In this document: positions 7,740 to 15,497 of the stretch, one piece after another | Layout: every line of letters starts with the position of its first letter | Numbering within the stretch: the first letter of the stretch is position 1 | Source: Lachnospiraceae bacterium 10-1 | GTDB lineage: Bacteria > Bacillota > Clostridia > Lachnospirales > Lachnospiraceae | Length of the DNA: 64,000 nucleotides | Assembly (NCBI GenBank): GCA_000403495.2 | Contig: KE159799.1 | Coordinates: 242,190-306,189 of the forward strand | Direction of reading: 5' to 3' | Position numbers and translations under genes: made by a program | The notes under the pieces: generated by a model | Told to the model about the DNA's origin: nothing | Database searches by the model: none | Seen by the model: the letters and a program-made list of their open reading frames with translations, nothing else

Positions 7740-10379
7740 TTACTTTATCTGTTCTTCCAGCACTTTTTCAGTTTCTGCAATGGCCTTGTCAATTCCTGCC
7801 GGATTCTTTCCACCAGCCTGGGCCATATTAGGACGTCCGCCGCCGCCGCCGCCGACCAGTGCTGCAATTCCTTTGATTAAATTTCCTGCATGCGCCCCCT
7901 TCTTTAAAGCTTCGTCAGTAGCCATAGCAACCATATTGACTCTGCCTTCCATATCAGAAATCAGTACAATCACACCTTCATTAAGCTTTGCCTTTAATTG
8001 ATCTCCTAAATCCCGAAGCCCGTTCATATCCACACCGGAAACTTTAGCCGCAAGAAGTTTTACTCCCTTTACGTCTACAACCTGATCCATTACATTGCCT
8101 AAAGCATCTTTCGCAGCCTTGCTCTTTAAAGATTCATTTTCACTTTGGAGCACTTTTAAATCTGCCATTAAATGTTCTACTTTTGCCACCAATTCCGAGG
8201 GGGAAGCTTTTACTGCCGCCGCAGCCTTATGGAGGGTATCTTCTATTTCTGCATAATAATTTAATACACCATTTCCGGTAAGCGCTTCTATTCGCCTGAC
8301 ACCTGCCGCAACACCGCTCTCTGAAATAATCTTAAACAACATAATGGACGCTGTATTGGCCACATGAGTGCCTCCACATAATTCAGTGGAAAAATCGCCC
8401 ATTTGTACAACTCTTACACTTTCCCCATATTTCTCACCAAAAAGGGCCATTGCTCCTGTTTTCTTTGCCTCTTCAATGCTCATTACCTTCGTTACTACAG
8501 GAAGAGCCTGTGCTATCTTATCATTAACAATCTTTTCAACCTGATCTAATTCTTCTTTTGTCATAGCTGAAAAATGGCTGAAATCAAATCGTAATCTATC
8601 GCCATTTACAAAAGATCCTGCCTGTTCCACATGGGTTCCAAGTACGGTGCGCAGCGCTTTTTGAAGAAGATGAGTGGCGCTATGGTTTTTGCAGGTATCA
8701 CTTCTATTGGCCTCATTTACCTGTAAAGTTACCATATCTCCCGTTTTAATCATTCCCTTTGTCACTTTTCCAATATGGCCGACTTTTCCGCCAAGAAGTT
8801 TTACCGTATCTTCTACCTGAAATTCTCCTTCCCCGCAAAAGATAATTCCTGTGTCAGCGCACTGTCCACCCATAGTTGCATAAAAAGGCGTTTCGTCAAC
8901 AATAATGGTTCCAACTTCACCGTCTGTCAAAGCTTCCACCAGCTCTGTCTCTGTGGTAAGCACCGTAACTTTGGAATCATATGTTAATTGTTCATATCCT
9001 ACAAAGGTTGAAGTAATTGAGGGATCAATTGACTCATAAACCGTAACATCCGCACCCATATAATTGGTTGTCTTACGGGCAGAGCGGGCTTTTTCCTTCT
9101 GCTCTTTCATAGCGCTTTGAAAGCCTTCTTCCTCTACAGTAAAGCCTTTTTCTTCAAGGATTTCCTTGGTAAGGTCAAGAGGAAATCCATAAGTATCATA
9201 CAGCTTAAAGGCATCTACACCGCTTAAGCACTTCTTTTCTTCTTTTACCATTTTTTCTTCCATCTCGCTTAAAATACTTAAGCCCTGGTCGATAGTTTTA
9301 TTAAATTTATTTTCTTCCTGTGTAAGAACGTTAAAAATAAAATCCTTTTTTTCTTCCAGTTCCGGATAGCCATCCTTGCTTCCCTCGATTACGGTATTAC
9401 TTAAATCTGCAAGAAATGTTCCGGAAATGCCAAGCAGTCTTCCATGACGTGCCGCCCTGCGGATAATCCTGCGAAGCACATAGCCCCTTCCTTCATTTGA
9501 AGGCATAATTCCGTCTGAAATCATAAAGGTTGCAGAACGAATATGATCTGTCACGATACGGATGGAAACATCCCACTTATATTCTACCCTGTATTCCTTA
9601 CCAGAAATTTCGCACACTTTGTTTCTAAGGGCGCAAATGGTATCCACATCAAAAATGGAATCCACGTCCTGAACCACTGCTGCCAGTCTTTCCAGCCCCA
9701 TACCGGTATCAATGTTTTTCTGCTCAAGCTCCGTGTAGTTCCCATGCCCATCATTGTCAAACTGGGTAAATACGTTGTTCCATACCTCTATGTACCTGTC
9801 GCAGTCACAGCCTACAGTACATCCCTCTTTTCCACAGCCGTACTTTTCTCCTCTGTCATAATAAACCTCTGAACAGGGACCACAGGGACCTGAACCATGC
9901 TCCCAGAAATTATCTGCTTTTCCAAAACGGAAAATCCGCTCCGGTGCTATTCCAATTTCCTTGTTCCAAATCTCAAAAGCCTCTTCATCTTCCTGATAAA
10001 TAGAGGGGTAAAGCCTCTCGGGATCAAGTCCTACCACCTGTGTTAAAAATTCCCATGTCCACGCAATTGCCTCATGCTTAAAGTAATCCCCAAAGGAAAA
10101 ATTACCCAGCATTTCAAAAAAAGTGCCATGACGCGCAGTCTTGCCAATATTTTCAATGTCTCCTGTACGGATACATTTCTGGCAGGTAGTCACTCTTTTT
10201 CTTGGAGGAATTTCCTGCCCGGTAAAATAAGGTTTCAAAGGCGCCATGCCCGAATTAATCAGTAAAAGACTATTGTCATTATGGGGAACCAATGAAAAAC
10301 TTTTCATTACAAGATGTTCCTTGCTTTCAAAAAACTCCAAGAACATTTTTCTAAGTTCATTTACACCATACTGTTTCAT
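7740..10379 (-). CDS. alaS: Alanyl-tRNA synthetase
   Basis: The class II synthetase is full length at 879 residues. From the N-terminus: catalytic core with FLEFFESKEHLV and GTFFEMLGNFSFGDYFK, the C-rich loop seen in many bacterial enzymes, the editing domain with NHSATHLL and CGGTHV (zinc and deacylation residues), a coiled segment, and the C-terminal DHHA1 domain with a glycine-rich stretch (GGGGGGRPNMAQAGG). It lies 18 bases after glyS, so the two are co-transcribed. No T-box leader precedes either gene. Confidence 0.98.
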   Translation of the reverse strand: MKQYGVNELRKMFLEFFESKEHLVMKSFSLVPHNDNSLLLINSGMAPLKPYFTGQEIPPRKRVTTCQKCIRTGDIENIGKTARHGTFFEMLGNFSFGDYFKHEAIAWTWEFLTQVVGLDPERLYPSIYQEDEEAFEIWNKEIGIAPERIFRFGKADNFWEHGSGPCGPCSEVYYDRGEKYGCGKEGCTVGCDCDRYIEVWNNVFTQFDNDGHGNYTELEQKNIDTGMGLERLAAVVQDVDSIFDVDTICALRNKVCEISGKEYRVEYKWDVSIRIVTDHIRSATFMISDGIMPSNEGRGYVLRRIIRRAARHGRLLGISGTFLADLSNTVIEGSKDGYPELEEKKDFIFNVLTQEENKFNKTIDQGLSILSEMEEKMVKEEKKCLSGVDAFKLYDTYGFPLDLTKEILEEKGFTVEEEGFQSAMKEQKEKARSARKTTNYMGADVTVYESIDPSITSTFVGYEQLTYDSKVTVLTTETELVEALTDGEVGTIIVDETPFYATMGGQCADTGIIFCGEGEFQVEDTVKLLGGKVGHIGKVTKGMIKTGDMVTLQVNEANRSDTCKNHSATHLLQKALRTVLGTHVEQAGSFVNGDRLRFDFSHFSAMTKEELDQVEKIVNDKIAQALPVVTKVMSIEEAKKTGAMALFGEKYGESVRVVQMGDFSTELCGGTHVANTASIMLFKIISESGVAAGVRRIEALTGNGVLNYYAEIEDTLHKAAAAVKASPSELVAKVEHLMADLKVLQSENESLKSKAAKDALGNVMDQVVDVKGVKLLAAKVSGVDMNGLRDLGDQLKAKLNEGVIVLISDMEGRVNMVAMATDEALKKGAHAGNLIKGIAALVGGGGGGRPNMAQAGGKNPAGIDKAIAETEKVLEEQIK

Positions 10380-10397
10380 ATAAATCGTATCCTTTCC

Positions 10398-11786
10398 TTA
10401 AAATGCCAGCTTCTCTGCAAAGTAAGATTCAAGATCGGCAATTGCCACTCTTTCCTGCTCCATTGTGTCTCTGAATCTCACCGTTACGCAGGCATCTGTT
10501 TCAGAATCAAAATCATAAGTAATACAGAAAGGCGTTCCAATTTCATCCTGACGACGGTATCTCTTCCCAATATTTCCCCTGTCGTCAAATTCACAATTGT
10601 ATTTTTTAGATAGCTGTGTAAATATCTTCTCTGCGCCTTCGTTTAATTTCTTGGAAAGAGGAAGTACACCAATCTTAACAGGAGCCAGTGCCGGATGAAA
10701 ATGAAGCACTGTACGCACATCTCCCTCACCTATTTCTTCCTCGTCATAAGCACCGCAAAGCACTGCAAGGAACAGTCTTTCCACTCCAAGAGACGGCTCA
10801 ATCACATAAGGAATATATTTTTCCCTCTTTTCATCATCAAAATAGCTCATATCCTGGCCTGAAACATTCTGATGCTGTGTCAGGTCATAATCGGTTCTGT
10901 CTGCAATTCCCCACAGCTCGCCCCATCCAAAGGGGAATAAAAATTCAATATCAGTAGTTGCCTTGGAATAAAAAGATAATTCTTCCTTATCATGATCGCG
11001 CACACGCATCTCTTCTTCTTTCATGCCAAGACTCTTTAAGAAATCAATACAGTACTGCTTCCAATAAGCAAACCACTCAAGATCCGTATCCGGCTCACAA
11101 AAAAATTCCATTTCCATCTGTTCAAATTCTCTCACACGGAAAATAAAGTTACCTGGTGTAATTTCATTTCTAAAAGATTTACCAACCTGACAAATTCCAA
11201 AAGGAATCTTTTTTCTGGAAGTTCTCTGCACATTTTTGAAATTCACAAAAATTCCCTGTGCAGTTTCAGGCCTTAAATATACCGTATTCTTTGCATCTTC
11301 CGTAACCCCCTGAAAGGTTTTAAACATCAGATTAAACTGACGGATATCCGTGAAATTATGTTTGCCGCAGGTAGGACATGGAATATTATGTTCATCAATA
11401 AATGCTTTCATCTGCTCCTGGCTCCATCCATCAACAGAAGCCTCAAGGGTGATTCCATTTTCTGCCACATAATCTTCAATCATCTTGTCCGCACGGAACC
11501 GTTCATGACATTCGCGGCAGTCCATCAAAGGATCTGAAAAACTTCCCAAGTGGCCTGATGCAACCCATGTCTGTGGATTCATTAAAATTGCACAGTCAAC
11601 CCCTACATTATAAGGACTTTCCATTACAAATTTCTGCCACCATGCTTTTTTAATATTGTTTTTAAGTTCTACTCCAAGATTGCCAAAATCCCATGTATTG
11701 GCAAGACCTCCGTAAATCTCTGATCCGGGATATACAAACCCTCTGGACTTTGCCAATGCAACGATTTTTTCCATTGTTTTTTCCAT
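10398..11786 (-). CDS. glyS: Glycyl-tRNA synthetase, single-chain (alpha2) type
   Basis: This 462-residue class II synthetase of the eukaryote/archaea-like homodimer type charges tRNA-Gly. It has [20 protein letters not shown] at the N-terminus, [14 protein letters not shown] (motif 2 region), [19 protein letters not shown] and the C-terminal anticodon-binding domain. I start it at the ATG at 11786 (MEKTMEKIV), which has AAAGG ten bases upstream; an ATG six codons earlier has no such site. Two CxxC pairs near residues 85-150 suggest a zinc insert. Confidence 0.97.
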   Translation of the reverse strand: MEKTMEKIVALAKSRGFVYPGSEIYGGLANTWDFGNLGVELKNNIKKAWWQKFVMESPYNVGVDCAILMNPQTWVASGHLGSFSDPLMDCRECHERFRADKMIEDYVAENGITLEASVDGWSQEQMKAFIDEHNIPCPTCGKHNFTDIRQFNLMFKTFQGVTEDAKNTVYLRPETAQGIFVNFKNVQRTSRKKIPFGICQVGKSFRNEITPGNFIFRVREFEQMEMEFFCEPDTDLEWFAYWKQYCIDFLKSLGMKEEEMRVRDHDKEELSFYSKATTDIEFLFPFGWGELWGIADRTDYDLTQHQNVSGQDMSYFDDEKREKYIPYVIEPSLGVERLFLAVLCGAYDEEEIGEGDVRTVLHFHPALAPVKIGVLPLSKKLNEGAEKIFTQLSKKYNCEFDDRGNIGKRYRRQDEIGTPFCITYDFDSETDACVTVRFRDTMEQERVAIADLESYFAEKLAF

Positions 11787-11811
11787 AACACATTTACCTT
11801 TCATTCTTTGT

Positions 11812-12444
11812 CTATTTGAAAATAATATATGCTAACCCGTTATCTTCCGCACTACGTACAATCGTTTTTGCGTTTCCTGATACGGTAACATTGTCACTCA
11901 CATAAAGAGCTTTTCCGTTTAGTACAATAGCATCGCTTACATTTGTAATTAAAAGCTGCGCATCTTTCATGTCAAGAACATCTGCCCTTCCCACCGTTTC
12001 ACTTGCATCCTTTATGCTGCTTAAGACCACATTAAGCTCATAGCCTTCCTCTGCCGCCTTTGACGCCTCTCCTATAAAAAATACCGCTTTATTAAAAGAT
12101 GCATAATCCTCCGGACTTGCATAAATCATCTGGACAATGGCCATGTCGTCCTTTGTTTCCACCTTTTCCACCGTTATACTGCCATTTCCTGCATTTCGGT
12201 TGTAAGAAGCCGCCTGGGAAAGAATCGACTGCTGCAGTTCCTCCTTATCATAATAATTTTCAGAAGCATTCTCCGGAACAAAGCTTTCTGCAATGCGGGA
12301 CTGAACGCTTCCATCTTTTCCAAAAGAAATATACGTTCCTTCCACCTCTTCGCTATTACCGCCGCAGGAAACCATAACAGACATTGCGGCAAACGCCAAT
12401 ATGCTTATGACTATTTTAGATGCCGATTGATTTTGGTTGCTCAT
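11812..12444 (-). CDS. Putative lipoprotein of unknown function
   Basis: The 210-residue product has an N-terminal hydrophobic stretch ending in a lipobox-like MSVMVSC (Cys27), so it is probably lipid-anchored outside the membrane. The rest is soluble, mixed alpha/beta and acidic. I recognise no catalytic motif. It sits between recO and glyS with short gaps (46 and 25 bases), so it belongs to the same transcript. A chaperone-like or envelope role is only a guess. Confidence 0.75.
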   Translation of the reverse strand: MSNQNQSASKIVISILAFAAMSVMVSCGGNSEEVEGTYISFGKDGSVQSRIAESFVPENASENYYDKEELQQSILSQAASYNRNAGNGSITVEKVETKDDMAIVQMIYASPEDYASFNKAVFFIGEASKAAEEGYELNVVLSSIKDASETVGRADVLDMKDAQLLITNVSDAIVLNGKALYVSDNVTVSGNAKTIVRSAEDNGLAYIIFK

Positions 12445-12490
12445 TTTATTCCCCTGTTTTCTTTAATTTACCCAATTCATTATATATGAC

Positions 12491-13159
12491 TTACCTTTCA
12501 ATTTCAACATGGATTTCATGCAAAATTTCAAGACTTTTCATTTTCTTATCTATAAACCGGCTGTTGAATATCCCGGCAATTTGTGAAAGTTCTTCCAGCA
12601 CCTGCCCGGTTACCGTGAAAGTATAAAGCTTTTCAACAGTAGTATTGACAATATAATTAACCGTATATTCCGTTGAATCCAGATAAGGAGTATCCCGCTT
12701 GGGCAGTCCCGGGTATTCCCCATTTATGGTAAGCGCCTTTATCTCAAATATGTATCTGACAAGCAAATTAGAAAGTCCTTCATGCAAAAGCGCCCGCAAT
12801 GACTGATAAAGCAGCTTTAACATTTCCTTTTCATCGTTATTTTCTCTGGTATAGTAGTCCATCAGTTCCAAAAAATACATTCCATAGCAGGCTGCCTCAA
12901 AATCATCCCGCAGTCCTTCAAAGTAATTACTAATCAACGTTTCCGAAACATTATAAGCACTTTTTCCCGGATATAAAGAGAATTTCCCAAAGCAAAAGGG
13001 ATTGGTGGATGCCAACAGCCTGCTGCCCTGCTTTCTTGCGCCTCTTGCAAAAGCTGAAATCTTTCCCCTCTCCCTTGTCAAAATAACTACTCGTCTGTCA
13101 TATTCCCCAATGGGTTCTGTTTTTAAAATGATCCCTGTTACACCAATTAGTTCCTGCAC
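12491..13159 (-). CDS. recO: DNA repair protein RecO
   Basis: RecO loads RecA onto SSB-coated single strands in the RecFOR pathway. The N-terminal OB fold is clear (VTGIILKTEPIGEYDRRVV, then ISAFARGARKQGSRL), followed by the helical domain; the zinc cysteines seen in some relatives are not obvious. I prefer a GTG start at 13159 because AAGGGG lies nine bases upstream and alignment with other RecO N-termini begins there; an ATG at 13177 is the alternative. The start lies inside the small upstream gene (13098-13289). Confidence 0.93.
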   Translation of the reverse strand: MQELIGVTGIILKTEPIGEYDRRVVILTRERGKISAFARGARKQGSRLLASTNPFCFGKFSLYPGKSAYNVSETLISNYFEGLRDDFEAACYGMYFLELMDYYTRENNDEKEMLKLLYQSLRALLHEGLSNLLVRYIFEIKALTINGEYPGLPKRDTPYLDSTEYTVNYIVNTTVEKLYTFTVTGQVLEELSQIAGIFNSRFIDKKMKSLEILHEIHVEIER

Positions 13160-13289
13160 CCTTATCGGCCCCTTCATTTTTTTCCGGCTCTGCCCTGTCA
13201 GTCATGATATCTTTTCCTTCCCGGTATGCCAGATAATCCTCAATTTTTCCTGTATTTAAAAATTGTTCCCAGTAATTTACTATTTTCAT
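13098..13289 (-). CDS. YqzL-like small protein between era and recO
   Basis: A 63-residue frame begins MKIVNYWEQFLNTGKIEDYL, the start of the YqzL family commonly found between era and recO in Firmicutes. The ATG at 13289 is preceded by CAGGGGG at good spacing. Family members are usually about 45 residues; this one runs on with a polar tail and overlaps the start of recO by over 60 bases, suggesting translational coupling. A longer in-frame ORF to 13388 lacks a ribosome site and overlaps era. Function unknown. Confidence 0.75.
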   Translation of the reverse strand: MKIVNYWEQFLNTGKIEDYLAYREGKDIMTDRAEPEKNEGADKGAGTNWCNRDHFKNRTHWGI

Positions 13290-13359
13290 CTTGTGCCCCC
13301 TGATACCAAAAAGTCTTCTTTTAAAAACCATGCTATTAGGGTTTACTTTTTTGCTTTTT

Positions 13360-14262
13360 CTATTCGCTGTCCTTAGGATTATAGCCAAAATTTTTAAGAA
13401 GAAAATCGCTGTCCCGCCAATCCTTTTTCACTTTCACCCAAAGCTGCAGATTTACCTTACTCTCCAGCAGATCTTCAATATCTCTTCTTGCATGGGAACC
13501 GATCTTTTTTAACATTCCCCCCTGCTTTCCTATGATGATTCCCTTATGGGATTCCCTTTCGCAGATAATCGTTGCCTCTATGTCCACAATTCTGCCCCGC
13601 CATTTCATTTTTTCTATGGTCACTGCAATTCCATGAGGTATTTCCTCTTCCAGACATCTAAGAGCTTTTTCCCGGATCAGTTCTGCTACTATCTGACGCT
13701 GGGGCTGATCCGTTATGGTATCTTCATCATAAAATATAGGCCCATAAGGCAGATACTGCATAATGCATTTAATCAGTTCCTGTGTGTTGTCATTTTTAAG
13801 TGCCGATACCGGAACAATCTCTGCAAAATCCATCTCATTCCGGTAAGCATCAATAAATCTTAAAAGCTCTTCCCGTTTTACCATATCAATTTTATTCATG
13901 ACCAATATCACCGGCGTATTTATTTTACTGAGCTGTTCTATAATGTGCCGCTCTCCTGCCCCAATATAATCTGATGGTTCCACCAGCCATAAAATTACAT
14001 CCACTTCCTTAAGACTTCTGTTCGCCACATTTACCATATAATCTCCCAGACGGTTCTTGGCTTTATGAATCCCCGGAGTATCCACAAATACAATCTGTCC
14101 TTCTTCACTAGTCAGAACCGTCTGAATACGGTTTCTGGTGGTCTGGGGTTTGCTGGACGTAATGGCAATTTTCTGTCCAATCAGGCAATTCATTAATGTT
14201 GATTTTCCTACGTTTGGCCTGCCGATTAATGCTGCAAAGCCGGATTTATACTGGTCATTCAT
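13360..14262 (-). CDS. era: GTPase Era
   Basis: Era (300 residues) binds the 3' end of 16S rRNA and helps 30S assembly. G motifs are present: GRPNVGKST (G1), DTPGI (G3), NKID (G4) and SALK (G5). The C-terminal KH domain includes IIGKQGGMLKKIGSHAR. It is 21 bases downstream of the DUF4349 gene and leads the repair and translation genes that follow. Confidence 0.97.
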   Translation of the reverse strand: MNDQYKSGFAALIGRPNVGKSTLMNCLIGQKIAITSSKPQTTRNRIQTVLTSEEGQIVFVDTPGIHKAKNRLGDYMVNVANRSLKEVDVILWLVEPSDYIGAGERHIIEQLSKINTPVILVMNKIDMVKREELLRFIDAYRNEMDFAEIVPVSALKNDNTQELIKCIMQYLPYGPIFYDEDTITDQPQRQIVAELIREKALRCLEEEIPHGIAVTIEKMKWRGRIVDIEATIICERESHKGIIIGKQGGMLKKIGSHARRDIEDLLESKVNLQLWVKVKKDWRDSDFLLKNFGYNPKDSE

Positions 14263-14283
14263 TTTTTGTTTTTCCTTTTTAAT

Positions 14284-15315
14284 TTATTTTTCTTTTGCTT
14301 CCGTTTGTTCTGTTTCGTGTTTTTCTTTTGTTTTATTTTCTTTTATCTTTTTCTGCCTTTTCTTTACCGCACATTTGATCAAAAGCTTTAGCAGCAGGGT
14401 AAACACAACAATAATTATAACCCAAACCAGCAGATAAGGCAGGAATATAATAAATCCAATTCCAAAGTTGACAAATCCCTCTCCCACATTATAAAGACTG
14501 CTTGCAAAACCAGTTGAAATTTTCTCCCATACCGTTTGTTCTTTCACCGGCGTCAGCTTTGCAACTTCATTGATATAGAGATAAACCGTGCTGTAATTTA
14601 CTCTGTTATCCATTGTCCTAAGCTGGGCTTCCATGCTTTCAATCTGATAGCGTACCTGGGACAGCCTGCTCTCTAAACTGATAATGTCTTCTATAGTTTC
14701 TGCCTTTTCCAAAAGCTCAAGAAGTCTTTCCTGTTCTGCCAGAAGCACTTTTTTATGACTTTCCAGATCTACATACTCCAGCGTCACATCCGTTACACTT
14801 TCATTTCTGCTTATCACATTGGAAACTTCACCCACTGCCAATAAAAATTCATCCAGTTTCTCAGCCGGAATGCGAATTGTCAAGTTCGCATTTCTGGTTC
14901 CTTTCCCATAATAATTGCTGCCATTATAAGTATAGCTTTCCTCTATGTATCCGCCAAGATTCCGAGTTTTTTCCCCTACAGTGGAAAGAAGCTCTTCAAA
15001 GGTTTCCGTTTCCACCTCAAGATTTACATCCCGTATCAGCTTACGCTGTACATCCTGCACCTGTACCACTGACGCACCGGTGCCTCCTTCTTCCGTATAC
15101 CCCGCAGCAGCTTCCGGCATGACTTCCGTACTATATATATCATCCGTAGCATAGGCTGCTTCACTACAATTATCCTGAACCGCTGTTTCCGTAGCAGCAC
15201 TTTTAGATGCCGCACCACACCCTGCCGCCATCATCCCCAGCAAAAGGATCAGCACCAACACTAACCCCGGCCTAAAATTAAAATTTCCCATTCCCGTCAT
15301 TTTCCTATTCTCCAT
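14284..15315 (-). CDS. DUF4349 lipoprotein
   Basis: The 343-residue protein has a lipobox (GMMAAGC, Cys33), a low-complexity linker, then a DUF4349 domain recognisable from RKLIRDVNLEVETETFEELL and LTIRIPAEKLDEFL. It continues into a coiled coil (about 195-240, LLAEQERLLELLEKAETIED) and ends with one membrane helix and a highly charged Lys/Glu tail. It would be held in the membrane at both ends. The family's function is unknown. It heads the era operon and has an unusual structured leader (15318-15400). Confidence 0.88.
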   Translation of the reverse strand: MENRKMTGMGNFNFRPGLVLVLILLLGMMAAGCGAASKSAATETAVQDNCSEAAYATDDIYSTEVMPEAAAGYTEEGGTGASVVQVQDVQRKLIRDVNLEVETETFEELLSTVGEKTRNLGGYIEESYTYNGSNYYGKGTRNANLTIRIPAEKLDEFLLAVGEVSNVISRNESVTDVTLEYVDLESHKKVLLAEQERLLELLEKAETIEDIISLESRLSQVRYQIESMEAQLRTMDNRVNYSTVYLYINEVAKLTPVKEQTVWEKISTGFASSLYNVGEGFVNFGIGFIIFLPYLLVWVIIIVVFTLLLKLLIKCAVKKRQKKIKENKTKEKHETEQTEAKEK

Positions 15316-15317
15316 AA

Positions 15318-15428
15318 CAATCCTCCCACCGGAGCGTTCACCCAGGGGCGGAAATCCAAATGCCGGCTCCGACTTCAGATTTCCACCCTTTCAACGCATC
15401 CAAAACCTAATCAATAGTATCATATTGA
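15318..15428 (-). promoter_or_regulatory. Structured mRNA leader with RBS-sequestering hairpin, and candidate promoter
   Basis: On the minus strand an extended -10 (TG then TACTAT, 15414-15419) sits inside the inverted repeat TCAATA-N6-TATTGA (15411-15428); the -35 is weak. The ~90-base leader can form an 11-base-pair stem (15378-15388 with 15346-15356, one G-U pair), and a second small hairpin pairs CTCC (15331-15334) with the GGAG of the Shine-Dalgarno (15323-15326). No T-run follows, so control would be at translation. It matches no riboswitch class I can recall. Confidence 0.45.
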
Positions 15429-15497
15429 TGGCAAATTCCCATCTTTATACCATAGATACGTTTTTCTCACCCAATTTTATGGAAAATATAATATTTT

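Noticed and set aside
10380..11811. T-box leader for glyS-alaS
   Set aside because: Gaps before both synthetase genes are only 18 and 25 bases, too short for a T-box, and no AGGGTGG-type motif is seen upstream.
13290..13388. N-terminal extension of the YqzL-like gene to 13388
   Set aside because: The extension overlaps the end of era, lacks a ribosome site, and the family begins at MKIVNYWEQF.
15318..15400. ZTP-type riboswitch before the DUF4349 gene
   Set aside because: A CCGCCCCTGGG stretch is superficially similar to the ZTP motif, but the rest of the consensus is absent and the downstream genes have no folate or purine link.
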